Shown here in pieces: positions 25,622 through 34,029 of a DNA stretch of 57,828 nucleotides (within the stretch, counting starts at the first letter, position 1; each line of letters starts with the position of its first letter). Source of the DNA: CAYQLK01 sp964418515. GTDB taxonomy: Bacteria; Patescibacteriota; Microgenomatia; CAYQLK01. The translations under genes and the position numbers were made by a program. Below the pieces are notes generated by a model. The model did no database searches. It saw nothing but the letters and a program-made list of their open reading frames with translations, and was not told where the DNA came from. The stretch is taken from positions 1 to 57,828 of the forward strand of contig CAYQLK010000002.1 of the NCBI GenBank assembly GCA_964418515.1. Reading direction: 5' to 3'.

Positions 25622-26757
25622 ATTTTTTTATTTTCTTCACTTTCTATTACTTTACATGCACTCAAATGATCAGGCTCTGATAACCACCTAGTAAAAACCC
25701 AAGACGCCCTTTCGAAACAATATGATTGATATTCGCTCTGAAGAGTATTACAAAAATCTACAGATTGAATTAGTGCAGTATTTTGTCCGCCAAATTTATC
25801 GTCAAAAGCACTTACAACGCCCAAATAACAAAATAGCTTTTGTTTATTTGAACCTTCAACCACATCACATATATCTTTTAAAGATGTAACATTATCGGCG
25901 TTTGGCATAACGCTACTTCCAATAGCTCCGAAACATTCATCTTGAGCCGACTCAGGAATGTTTTGGCAAAATTTGCTCGTTTCGGTCCAATTACCTGTAC
26001 CAACATGATTATGATAAATAGTCAGAAAAATATAACATTGTTCTTGATAGTTTGGCGCAAGCTTATTGCATGGATATAATTTATTGCTTTCTGTTGGGAG
26101 ATATTTTGAAGGCAAATCGGTACTAGAACTTTGAGGAAAATTTTCCATAAATACTCCTCCATAACAAGTAGACCTTTGAATGCTTAACTCATCGCATAGC
26201 AGTAATGAATCGAATAATTCGTAGTTTTTTGCAATCATAATTGCATGACCAACACCATGAATGCATTGTTCAAGAAATCCTTGCTGATTATTTTGGATAA
26301 AAATATCACAAGCGCTTTTCATTTTCTCTTTGAACTCCAAACTGTCAGGTGATGAGGCTAGGCTGTCAAGCAACCCAATCACGACACCATGATAGCAGGC
26401 ATTAAAATATACTGGTGTGCACTCAATAAAAACCTCGGCTAGATTTTTGCTTTTTAAATATTTTTCCATTGATAAAAAATGTAAATAATCATGAAATTGA
26501 TAAGGAGTGTTTTTGGCTTGAATTATTTCTAATGCTCCAAGAATATCTGTAAAGGAATTTTGAACTAAGTCATTTATAGCTAGTTTTCTGGTGCACGAGT
26601 TTCTGGTTGAGGACTCATTACACTTTGATAAGTTTATTGGCAAAGACTCTGTAAGGGGAAAAATTTTAGCAGATGATTTTGATGAAACTTTAAAAATTAA
26701 ACATGAAAGTATAAAAAAAATTAGCCAAGATAAAATAAGTAATAGTTTGCTCTTCAC
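25591..26757 (-). CDS. CHG-family protein (paralog H)
   Basis: 388 residues with an N-terminal anchor (about 4-23). Motifs: His 89-x3-His 93; Cys 121-x-His 123 in NACYHG; Cys 165-x-His 167-x3-His 171 in CIHGVGHA; Cys 188 in LLCDEL; Cys 198 with GVFMEN (Met 204, Glu 205). The family GxG following motif 1 is replaced by LSMEKY. Spaced Cys continue to the end. It is the first CHG gene in the transcript and lies 7 bases after the gene at 26765. Confidence 0.77.
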   Translation of the reverse strand: MKSKLLLILSWLIFFILSCLIFKVSSKSSAKIFPLTESLPINLSKCNESSTRNSCTRKLAINDLVQNSFTDILGALEIIQAKNTPYQFHDYLHFLSMEKYLKSKNLAEVFIECTPVYFNACYHGVVIGLLDSLASSPDSLEFKEKMKSACDIFIQNNQQGFLEQCIHGVGHAIMIAKNYELFDSLLLCDELSIQRSTCYGGVFMENFPQSSSTDLPSKYLPTESNKLYPCNKLAPNYQEQCYIFLTIYHNHVGTGNWTETSKFCQNIPESAQDECFGAIGSSVMPNADNVTSLKDICDVVEGSNKQKLFCYLGVVSAFDDKFGGQNTALIQSVDFCNTLQSEYQSYCFERASWVFTRWLSEPDHLSACKVIESEENKKICSQRVKILN

Positions 26758-26764
26758 TAAAATA

Positions 26765-27196
26765 TTACAAGCTTAGAAATTCTTTTTTGAATTCGAAACC
26801 AAACAACGACTTAAACGGTTTATCATCGGAAGTATCAATCAATCGCTCGCCTGTTGTGTCTTCAATTAGTTTGACAGTGTATTTTGAAATTTCAGGATCA
26901 ATTTTTTGAATTTGAGCCTTAATCGTTTTAATTTTTACATTTCTGTGAGTCCCTTTTGTTAGAAAATCGGTTCCACCTAAAAACAGACCGAATTTATTAT
27001 TTGATTTTGTCTGCTGAAATATATATGCAAACCCATTCCCAGGCAGATTAATAGAGTTTATGACTATCTCTTCGGAAACAGTTTGTGGGGCAATCGAGAT
27101 ACTTAGTTTTGTTGCTTTGAAATAATCAAACCATACGAACGAGGCAATGATTAATATTATTGCTAGAGGAATTAAGATAACGAGTAGTTTTTTCAT
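26765..27196 (-). CDS. Small membrane-anchored exterior protein, unknown
   Basis: 143 residues: an N-terminal anchor (about 4-23) and an exterior domain rich in beta-type sequence (KLSISIAPQTVSEEIVINSI, FLGGTDFLTKGTHRNVKI). There is no Cys and only one His, so it does not look like a metal site. I do not recognise the family. It is the first gene of the 12-gene minus-strand run and starts just 3' of the divergent promoter region at 27197-27237, so it marks the likely 5' end of that operon. Confidence 0.65.
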   Translation of the reverse strand: MKKLLVILIPLAIILIIASFVWFDYFKATKLSISIAPQTVSEEIVINSINLPGNGFAYIFQQTKSNNKFGLFLGGTDFLTKGTHRNVKIKTIKAQIQKIDPEISKYTVKLIEDTTGERLIDTSDDKPFKSLFGFEFKKEFLSL

Positions 27197-27237
27197 TATT
27201 TAAAGAATATGTGATGTATAATTTTATTATAAATCTT
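27197..27237. promoter_or_regulatory. Divergent promoter region for the CHG operon and the plus-strand genes
   Basis: This 41-bp AT-rich gap separates divergent genes. On the plus strand TATAAT lies at 27217-27222, about 16 bases before the ATG at 27238. On the minus strand TATACA and TATTCT are possible -10 boxes. No good -35 box is visible on either side. Confidence 0.5.
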
Positions 27238-27855
27238 ATGAGAGTAAAAATTATTATTGTAGCTGTTTTGACTATAGTTATTCTTGTTTTAGCTTTTTTA
27301 TTGTTCAGGCCAGGTAATGAACAAAAATTAGATGAAAATTCTTCTTCAATTAAGCCTAAGTCATTAACTAACGCCTCGAGCGCAACTAAAAAGCAGACCA
27401 ATGAGGAATTTGGAATTAGTTTTGAATATCCTGCGAACTATGAATTGACTGAATCTACTGCAACCAGCTTATATGGATCGTCAGAGGCTGTTGTTTATAC
27501 ATTTACTGATACTACGAGACCATATATTGCACCATCAAAATTAAGTTTTTATAAAATTTTAGAGATTAAAACTATTGAAGAATTGGTTCAAAAATTAAAG
27601 TTAGAATATCCTGATATATATACCCGAGAATGTTTGCCAAAGAGAGAAAATAATATCTGCGTCGCCCTATTAACTAAAAAAGGCGAAAAACAGCCACCCT
27701 TTCATTTTATAAAACAGTATGATTTTGGGCTGACTGCGACAACTATGGACTTCCCAGAGAAAGATACTGTGCTCTACGATGATAATGATCAGAATGGTGT
27801 GAGTTTGGATGATCCACTTGCTAAGGTGTTTACTACTTTAGAAAGGATTCAGTAG
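27238..27855 (+). CDS. Membrane-anchored protein of unknown function
   Basis: I start at 27238 (MRVKIIIVAV) because the -10 box at 27217 would lie inside any longer form. The 205-residue product has an anchor (about 3-21), a Ser/Lys-rich linker, and an exterior domain beginning EEFGISFEYPANYELTE. This opening is typical of small lipoprotein-like domains that start with 'F.isF.YP..w', often seen in secreted proteins of unknown role. Two Cys (RECLPK, NNICVAL) may pair. It is followed after 20 bases by the anchored hydrolase gene. Confidence 0.65.
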   Translation: MRVKIIIVAVLTIVILVLAFLLFRPGNEQKLDENSSSIKPKSLTNASSATKKQTNEEFGISFEYPANYELTESTATSLYGSSEAVVYTFTDTTRPYIAPSKLSFYKILEIKTIEELVQKLKLEYPDIYTRECLPKRENNICVALLTKKGEKQPPFHFIKQYDFGLTATTMDFPEKDTVLYDDNDQNGVSLDDPLAKVFTTLERIQ

Positions 27856-27875
27856 TAGGACTACAAAATTAATTT

Positions 27876-29009
27876 ATGTATAAACTTATTTTAGTTTTGG
27901 CAAGTCTGGGAATTGTTGTGCTAAGTTATTTCCTGATTTTTTTATTAATTCATAACTATCTAAAATCGACAGCACTTCTGCTTGAAATTTTTCCATTAAT
28001 TGAGCCAAGACCGTTATCTTTTTTTGTGAGTGATCCAGCCAAAAAAGAGGTCGAAATACATTCGGGAAAAAATATTTTAAAGACTGATATTTGGATACCT
28101 GGTGATTTTGACGAGCAAAAAAAATATCCAGCTTTAATATTATCAGCTGGAGTTAATCTCCCAAAAGACGACCATCGAATACTTGCAACAATTAAAGGTT
28201 TGGCAAAAAGTGGTTTTGTTGTTGTTGTATCTGATGTGCCCGAGCTGTTGGAGTCAAGATACCTAAGCAGTACGATTGACGATTTTGTAAATATTTTCTT
28301 ATTTGTCGAAAATCAACCATATGTAGAAAAAACTAAGGTGGGTTTTGCTGGATTTTGTTTAGGATCATCATTTGCACTACTAGCTTCAAGCGAAGAACGG
28401 ATTCGAGATAAGGTCTCATACATCCTTATTAATGATGTTTTATATGATATGTATAAATTTACGCGAGATACTGTTACTGAAAAAATTAATGATAATAATC
28501 CAGTAATTGCTTGGCGCGCAGAAGATGAAACCAGAGAAATACTTTACCGAGAATATTCTGACTATATTAATGACGATAAAGAGGGATATTTAATATTTCA
28601 AACCCTATTTAACAGACAACGATTGACTGAAAAAGAGTATGCAAAATTAACTAATGACGGAAAAGTCTTTTATGATTTTTTGTCTAATACTGACCCAATC
28701 AAATCTCCAGAATTATTCGCAAAACTTCCAGACGAAGCAAAAAAAATTATTGATAATATGTCCCCAAAAACAAAGATATGGAATGTGAAGGCCAAGTTAT
28801 TTGTAACATCAGGTAGAAATGTATTTCTGCCAGCAAGCCAAGCAAAAGATTTGGTTAATGATCTCCCAAAAGATCAGGTATCGTATACAAGTTTGGAGTT
28901 TTTTCAACACGACAAGACGGTAAAATCTGAAAATGCATTAGAAAATATAATTCAAGCTATGTTTGCGATAAAACATTTAAAAAATGTTTTTGACTACGTG
29001 CAAAACTAA
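27876..29009 (+). CDS. Membrane-anchored alpha/beta hydrolase with Cys nucleophile
   Basis: 377 residues: an N-terminal membrane segment (about 4-27), then an exterior alpha/beta hydrolase fold. The nucleophile elbow reads VGFAGFCLGSS, placing Cys 161 at the G-x-C-x-G position. This is typical of dienelactone hydrolase-type enzymes rather than Ser esterases. A late SLEFFQHDKTV block offers the catalytic His, and an Asp lies in the strand between. Substrates of this family range from lactones to esters; none is suggested here. The gene sits between the CHG operon promoter and the copper monooxygenase homologues, so an extracytoplasmic role in the same system is possible. Confidence 0.7.
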   Translation: MYKLILVLASLGIVVLSYFLIFLLIHNYLKSTALLLEIFPLIEPRPLSFFVSDPAKKEVEIHSGKNILKTDIWIPGDFDEQKKYPALILSAGVNLPKDDHRILATIKGLAKSGFVVVVSDVPELLESRYLSSTIDDFVNIFLFVENQPYVEKTKVGFAGFCLGSSFALLASSEERIRDKVSYILINDVLYDMYKFTRDTVTEKINDNNPVIAWRAEDETREILYREYSDYINDDKEGYLIFQTLFNRQRLTEKEYAKLTNDGKVFYDFLSNTDPIKSPELFAKLPDEAKKIIDNMSPKTKIWNVKAKLFVTSGRNVFLPASQAKDLVNDLPKDQVSYTSLEFFQHDKTVKSENALENIIQAMFAIKHLKNVFDYVQN

Positions 29010-29014
29010 AAGTT

Positions 29015-29854
29015 CTACTTAGAAATATAAATCATTCCAATACCCATCCCATCTATCTCGCTGTTTGACAGATTGTCGTATTCGGCATAAAAATCAATTA
29101 GGTCTCCTTTTTTCACTATTTGCTGATTGTTCTCGTAAGTAAAATGCGGAATTTTTTCAATGTTTGTGAAATTGGGTTCTGGGATTATTTTGTAATCAAC
29201 ATCACTAATTTTAATTGTAATTTCTTTGCCATAGTTATGCAGATGGCCACCAATATAAACAACCTTACCGTCATTTGGCACATAAACTTTAGGTTCGATG
29301 GTTAAAGTTTGATTAGTCTTTGGGGGAACATAAAATGTTGGGTCGTTGGTGCAGTTTTTGACATCAACCCAAATTGGCTGAACTGGAGTTAGTTGTGAAA
29401 AAAAGTTTTTAGGCTTGGTTTTGAATGTAAACCTGATTTTGATATCGTCGAGTTTTTTTGGGGTGGGGTTAATTAAATGATTAATTACGGCAATACCGTC
29501 AGTTCGATTAATTGGATATCCATAACCCTTAGGTAAAACTAATGGAGTTATCTCTTTGCCGTTTGCGTGAATTCTTTCTTTAAAAACATTAGGGCATGTG
29601 TAATCTGGTTTACTTAGATTCTCTAAAATTACGTGATGGATAGTTTCTCTTTCAGCACCCACAACTTCATAATCGATGTTTGTAATCCAAAACGATTTTT
29701 TAGGAAAAAACTTGATAAAATCGTATTTTCCAATATAGTCGTTCTCAACGAGAGTTAAGCTATTGCTAGTAAAAACGATTGTTTGAGGTGAAGTAAATTT
29801 TGCAAAAATAAATCCAAGTACTAAAATTGCAATCCAAATAAAAATTTTTTTCAT
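29015..29854 (-). CDS. PHM/DBM-like copper type II monooxygenase homologue, full ligand set
   Basis: 279 residues with an N-terminal anchor or signal (about 3-20). The order of likely copper ligands matches peptidylglycine/dopamine monooxygenases: a His-His pair (His 73, His 74 in TIHHVILEN), a single His (126 in INHLINP), a His-x-His (204, 206 in GGHLHNYG) and a Met (270 in DGMGIGMIY). In those enzymes the first three bind one copper and the H-x-H plus Met bind the second, which activates oxygen. Cys 87 and Cys 168 may form a disulfide. The length is near that of a PHM core. Substrate unknown. It shares a 17-bp divergent gap with the next paralog. Confidence 0.72.
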   Translation of the reverse strand: MKKIFIWIAILVLGFIFAKFTSPQTIVFTSNSLTLVENDYIGKYDFIKFFPKKSFWITNIDYEVVGAERETIHHVILENLSKPDYTCPNVFKERIHANGKEITPLVLPKGYGYPINRTDGIAVINHLINPTPKKLDDIKIRFTFKTKPKNFFSQLTPVQPIWVDVKNCTNDPTFYVPPKTNQTLTIEPKVYVPNDGKVVYIGGHLHNYGKEITIKISDVDYKIIPEPNFTNIEKIPHFTYENNQQIVKKGDLIDFYAEYDNLSNSEIDGMGIGMIYISK

Positions 29855-29898
29855 AAATTAGGACAGTTTTAGTGTATGATATTAATGTTGATTTAGCT

Positions 29899-30855
29899 AT
29901 GAGAATAACACAATACAGACAACTGATTTTGTTGATTGGTTTTGGATTATTTTTTGTTGTGATTTTAATATTTCAAAAAACCCATTCAAGTGTAAGTAAA
30001 AATAATGTTTTTGAATTTTTTACAGATCCAATCGAAATAAAGGCGAATTCTAAACCAGTTGATTTGATGAAAGGAATTGAAACGAACCTTTATTCAAGCG
30101 GAGAATTTACTGTACCAATGGATGGCTATATAAAATCTTACAATCCAGAAGCGGTTAATGCACCCAAAGAGTCAATGAGGTATACATATGCGTTTAAGGT
30201 TGGAAAAAAAGACCCTGTGTGTGACAAAAAAGATGAGTTGGCTCATGTCGTTTCTATTGAATATAACGAAATGCATTACTATTCTAAATTTGGCTATGGA
30301 TACAAAGTTAGTAAGGGAGACAAAATACATTTCAGTTCTGCATTTGCAAATTTTTCGAATACTGATTTGAAAAATGTTCATACAAAATTTTTAATTGAAA
30401 TTGCAGACCTTAGTGAAAACTTGATTCCAGTTACGCCTGTTTACCTCAATGCTGTACCTTGTACTTCTATGTTTTTTGTTCCTGCAAAAACGAAAGATTA
30501 TGTTAAGTCTATGGAGACACCGTATGAGGTACCGTTTGATAGTAAATTAATAATGGCGGGTTCTCATGGGCACAACTACACTGACACCATATCTTTAGTT
30601 AAAAATGGCAAGCCAATTTGGACTACAGGACCATTATTAACAGACAACGGGATGAACGCAGGTAATCCAATTTATTTAAATGTTGGAGGTATTGGGTATG
30701 CCAACGATGGGGTAAGATTTAAAAAAGGAGATAAATTATCTGTATCTATAAAGATGTCTAACTCAAAAGATACACAAATAGATGGAATGGGGACAATGCT
30801 AATCTTTTTAATTCCCGACTCTGGTGATCTTATTTTTCCTAACGCGGCTCACTGA
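29899..30855 (+). CDS. PHM/DBM-like homologue with only one copper site kept
   Basis: I start at 29899 (MRITQYRQL), since a -10-like TATGAT at 29874 lies before it; the longer form would start at 29872. The 318-residue product has an anchor (about 8-25). It aligns with its two neighbours but the His-His pair is replaced (ESMRYTYAF, Arg-Tyr) and the lone His is replaced by Ala (SSAFANF). The H-x-H (His 223, His 225 in GSHGHNYT) and Met 297 (DGMGTMLIF) remain. It should therefore keep only the oxygen-activating type copper site, or serve as a binding partner. Extra loops make it longer. It converges with, and overlaps by 7 bases, the next gene. Confidence 0.65.
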   Translation: MRITQYRQLILLIGFGLFFVVILIFQKTHSSVSKNNVFEFFTDPIEIKANSKPVDLMKGIETNLYSSGEFTVPMDGYIKSYNPEAVNAPKESMRYTYAFKVGKKDPVCDKKDELAHVVSIEYNEMHYYSKFGYGYKVSKGDKIHFSSAFANFSNTDLKNVHTKFLIEIADLSENLIPVTPVYLNAVPCTSMFFVPAKTKDYVKSMETPYEVPFDSKLIMAGSHGHNYTDTISLVKNGKPIWTTGPLLTDNGMNAGNPIYLNVGGIGYANDGVRFKKGDKLSVSIKMSNSKDTQIDGMGTMLIFLIPDSGDLIFPNAAH

Positions 30856-31706
30856 TAATTCAAATATATTATAGATGACGCCATAGCATCGATTTCTTTG
30901 TCGAGTGGGTTTTCATATAGTCCTTCTATTTCAATTTTTTGCCCCCCATATACTTTGAAATTTTGATTATCAATATCACTGAAAAAGTTTATTTTCTTAA
31001 TTACCCCATCTACTGATTCAGGAATATAGTTTATTTCCACATCACCAACTTTGAGTTTAAGATTTTTGCCATAATTGTGAAGATGTCCCCACGCATATAA
31101 TAATCTTGCATTGGATGGTACTGTGTCTGGATAAGTTAGTGTTAATGTCTCTGTCGTTTTTGGAGGAATATAGACGCTAGTGTCCCATTCACATTTTTTT
31201 ACATCTACCCAAATCGGGTGAGCAAATCTTAATCTTCTAATTAGAGATTCCGGCTGAAAATGAATCTTGGCTTTAATTTTTATATTTTTGTACTCCTCTT
31301 TTGTGGTGTTATACAAGTGTATATAAGTTCCCAATTGTTCTTTTTGTTTCATATAATAACCGAAGCCTGCGGGTAGATATAAAGGTGTAAATTCCTTAGC
31401 GGTGGCATGAAGCCTGTCGGGAAAAAAGTTAGGGCATGCTCTGTCTCTTCTTGAGTTGTTAACAAGGATTGCGTGATGAACTCTTTCTTTAGGGGCTCCA
31501 GAAATTTCAAACTCAACACCGGTTATCCAGCCATTACTGGGAATTGAATGCTTTTTAAAATTATAGATTCCATACTCGTTTCCAGACTCAAGAACTAAAA
31601 GATCACTTTCCACCTCAAATACTTTGTCTTTGAAAAAGAATAAGGAAGCGAAAGAAACAATAAAAAATAATAACCAGTGGAATAAAATATTTTTATATAA
31701 GAACAT
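30849..31706 (-). CDS. PHM/DBM-like copper type II monooxygenase homologue, full ligand set (second copy)
   Basis: I choose the start at 31706 (MFLYKNILFH) because the longer frame, from 31781, would run across the divergent promoter and into the next gene. The 285-residue product has a membrane segment (about 8-26). Copper ligand pattern: His 77-His 78 (RVHHAILVN), His 130 (YIHLYNTT), His 208-x-His 210 (GHLHNYG), Met 275 (DAMASSIIY). Cys 91 and Cys 172 match the Cys pair of the 29015 copy. Sequence blocks such as LPAGFGYYM and PIWVDVKKC also match that copy, so they are clear paralogs. Confidence 0.72.
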   Translation of the reverse strand: MFLYKNILFHWLLFFIVSFASLFFFKDKVFEVESDLLVLESGNEYGIYNFKKHSIPSNGWITGVEFEISGAPKERVHHAILVNNSRRDRACPNFFPDRLHATAKEFTPLYLPAGFGYYMKQKEQLGTYIHLYNTTKEEYKNIKIKAKIHFQPESLIRRLRFAHPIWVDVKKCEWDTSVYIPPKTTETLTLTYPDTVPSNARLLYAWGHLHNYGKNLKLKVGDVEINYIPESVDGVIKKINFFSDIDNQNFKVYGGQKIEIEGLYENPLDKEIDAMASSIIYLNYQ

Positions 31707-31720
31707 GAGTTGTACTATTG

Positions 31721-31726
31721 TATAAT
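31721..31726 (+). promoter_or_regulatory. -10 box in the divergent gap before paralog I
   Basis: A perfect TATAAT lies 18 bases before the ATG at 31745 and supports that start over the one at 31718. No clear -35 box is seen. The same short gap must also drive the minus-strand gene starting at 31706. Confidence 0.5.
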
Positions 31727-31744
31727 ATCTATATTCGATTACCA

Positions 31745-32917
31745 ATGATTCGGGCGATATTTTTAAGCATATTTTTTTCATTTTTAATTACATTTTTAAT
31801 AGGTTTTGGCCTTGCAAAGTTTGGCGTGAGTTTTATTGGAGCTAACGCCGAGGACAAAGAGCTTGCCTTGTTTATGAAAACTTGCATAAACGATAAAGAT
31901 AAAGATCATTGTTACGATAAAGTTGCTGAGCAATTAACAAAGAAGTTTACTTTTGATCAAATCAAAACCTTTATGGTTACTAATTTGACAGCTCAAGAGC
32001 TTGATAACTGCCACACTATTTCTCACAATATTGGCAAAGAGGTTTATAAAAAAACAGGTGATTATTTAATTACTTTTACAGGGTCTAACTTAGGGCTATG
32101 TATTTATGGGTTTTCACATGGAGCACTAATGCAATATTTCAAGACAGCAGGCTTTGAAGGTGCTGATGATAAAGAAAAGATAAAAAAAATATTTATTACA
32201 GTTTGTGAAAAAGGCGAAACAATAAAGGAGGTAAGCCAACATGTTGAGTGTGTTCATGGGCTGGGACACATTGCCATGATACTTTCAAATAATTCATTAA
32301 AGGAATCACTTGAAATTTGTGACCTATACGAAAAAGATGTTTATAGCAAGATGTGCTACGGAGGAACTTTTATGGAAAATTTTATGAGCACTTCGGCTGG
32401 CTCTAGAAATCGACTTGTTGAAGGGGAAAATTTCGACAAGCCTTGCAGTATTATTGACTCGAAGTACTGGGATTTATGTTACTACTGGAAAGGTGCTTTC
32501 TTTTTTGTGACCTCGAAAGGCAATTTTTCTACCGCAGTTAATTTGTGTTTGAATGTTCGAAAAGGATATGAGAAGGAATGTTTAAAAAGAATGTCGCGAG
32601 TTTACACCCAAGCAAATACTGGTAAATTGACTGAAATTTATTCTAATTGTCAAAAATTGATGTTCAATAATGGACTAGACAGTTGTATTACTGGAGCAGT
32701 TGAATCAATAATTGGCGATGTTGGGGACAAAAAATATTTACACGAGTTTTGTAATATGACAGGCGATAAAATCGATGTTTGTTATGGCGTATTTATGAAG
32801 GCAGTTGAAGACTGGGGATCAGATACAAAGGAGGAGCTGGAAAAAGAGTGCAGTTTTTTGCTTGACCAAAACTACAAAAATAAATGTTTGACTAATCTTG
32901 GAAAAAAATTCTTGTAA
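31745..32917 (+). CDS. CHG-family protein (paralog I)
   Basis: 390 residues from the chosen start, with an anchor at about 3-25. Motifs: Cys 89-His 90-x3-His 94; motif 2 shifted to LCIYGFSHG (Cys 119, His 125); Cys 169-x-His 171-x3-His 175 in CVHGLGHI; Cys 192 in EICDLY; Cys 204 with GTFMEN (Met 210, Glu 211). The C-terminal part has CYYWKGAFFF and further spaced Cys. It is on the opposite strand from the main run but immediately beside the copper monooxygenase homologues, which keeps the two groups together. Function unknown. Confidence 0.77.
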   Translation: MIRAIFLSIFFSFLITFLIGFGLAKFGVSFIGANAEDKELALFMKTCINDKDKDHCYDKVAEQLTKKFTFDQIKTFMVTNLTAQELDNCHTISHNIGKEVYKKTGDYLITFTGSNLGLCIYGFSHGALMQYFKTAGFEGADDKEKIKKIFITVCEKGETIKEVSQHVECVHGLGHIAMILSNNSLKESLEICDLYEKDVYSKMCYGGTFMENFMSTSAGSRNRLVEGENFDKPCSIIDSKYWDLCYYWKGAFFFVTSKGNFSTAVNLCLNVRKGYEKECLKRMSRVYTQANTGKLTEIYSNCQKLMFNNGLDSCITGAVESIIGDVGDKKYLHEFCNMTGDKIDVCYGVFMKAVEDWGSDTKEELEKECSFLLDQNYKNKCLTNLGKKFL

Positions 32918-32995
32918 GGTAGAAATATATTTCGCTGTTTATCATCTTATTAACAAAGTGGATATAATCCCCTCCCGCAAGCGCAACAAGAAAAA

Positions 32996-34027
32996 ATGAA
33001 TAAAAATAATACAAGCAATGACGAGTCGATTGTGTTAGAAACACAGGAGTACATTAGGCTAAAAAACACAATTGAGCAAGAAGGAATACTAAATAGATCT
33101 TATTATTATTACTCACTACTTGCGTTCTGTGACTTGATGTTATTTACACTTTCGATTATTGCTGTTTTTATCTCAACTAATATTTGGTTAATCGTAATAT
33201 TTTCAGCAATGATTGGTTTTTTTGCAGTTAGAATGGGTGGACTCATGCACGATGCAGGACATCATGCTATTTTTAGGAGTGAAAAAAATAATGACATTGC
33301 AGGATATATATTTGGAACCTTAGCAACGATTGCATTCGCTGGATGGAAATCTTCGCACAATGCACACCATGCAAACCCTAACCAAGAAGATGAAGACCCA
33401 AATGTTGAACTACCGATTTTGTCGTTTAATGTTGAGAGATATCAATCAAAAAAAGGACTACCTAAACTACTTAGAAAATATCAAATGTATTTATATTACC
33501 CACTCCTTATTAGTGTTGGTTTTGGTATGAGAATTGCGGATATTTTTTATTTTAAAAGTTCATTTAAGCTACCTAAGCTTTGGCAGTTGGAGATTTTTTT
33601 AATAGCATTTTTTTGTATTTATTTCTTACCTTTTTTAGTTTTTCCTTTTATTAAAGCGGCAATTATTGTGGTTGTTTCAAATATTGTTACAGGTATGTAT
33701 TTTTCAACAATATTTGCACCAAATCATAAAGGTATGTATGAGCCAAAAAAAGGCGAAAAATTATCATTTATTAAACATCAGATTATTACCTCGAGAAATA
33801 TAAATTCAAACCCGATAACTGATTACGTTTTTATGGGGCTAAATTACCAGATTGAGCACCACCTGTTCCCAATGTGTCCAAGAAACAAATTAAAATACAT
33901 TACTCCGTATGTTGAGAAGGTTTGTGATGATCAAAAATTAGAATTTTCTAAAGTTTCTTTTTTTAGATCCAATTTAATTATTCTTGAATCTTTAAAAACC
34001 GTCGTCACTAAGGCGAGTACTATTTAA
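32996..34027 (+). CDS. Membrane fatty acid desaturase, front-end type
   Basis: 343 residues with several hydrophobic segments and the three His boxes of membrane di-iron desaturases: HDAGHH, HNAHH and QIEHH. Gln at the start of the third box is typical of front-end acyl desaturases. A WKSSHNAHHANPN block and a C-terminal YQIEHHLFPMCPR block agree. There is no N-terminal cytochrome b5 domain, so electrons must come from a separate donor. The enzyme would put a double bond in an acyl chain within the membrane. This is notable in a CPR-like genome, where lipids are thought to be taken up from a host. It converges on the acyltransferase-like gene. Confidence 0.88.
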   Translation: MNKNNTSNDESIVLETQEYIRLKNTIEQEGILNRSYYYYSLLAFCDLMLFTLSIIAVFISTNIWLIVIFSAMIGFFAVRMGGLMHDAGHHAIFRSEKNNDIAGYIFGTLATIAFAGWKSSHNAHHANPNQEDEDPNVELPILSFNVERYQSKKGLPKLLRKYQMYLYYPLLISVGFGMRIADIFYFKSSFKLPKLWQLEIFLIAFFCIYFLPFLVFPFIKAAIIVVVSNIVTGMYFSTIFAPNHKGMYEPKKGEKLSFIKHQIITSRNINSNPITDYVFMGLNYQIEHHLFPMCPRNKLKYITPYVEKVCDDQKLEFSKVSFFRSNLIILESLKTVVTKASTI

Positions 34028-34029
34028 GA

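Noticed and set aside
15747..26757. Multiheme cytochromes
   Set aside because: The proteins are rich in Cys and His, but I found no C-x2-C-H heme-attachment motif in any of them.
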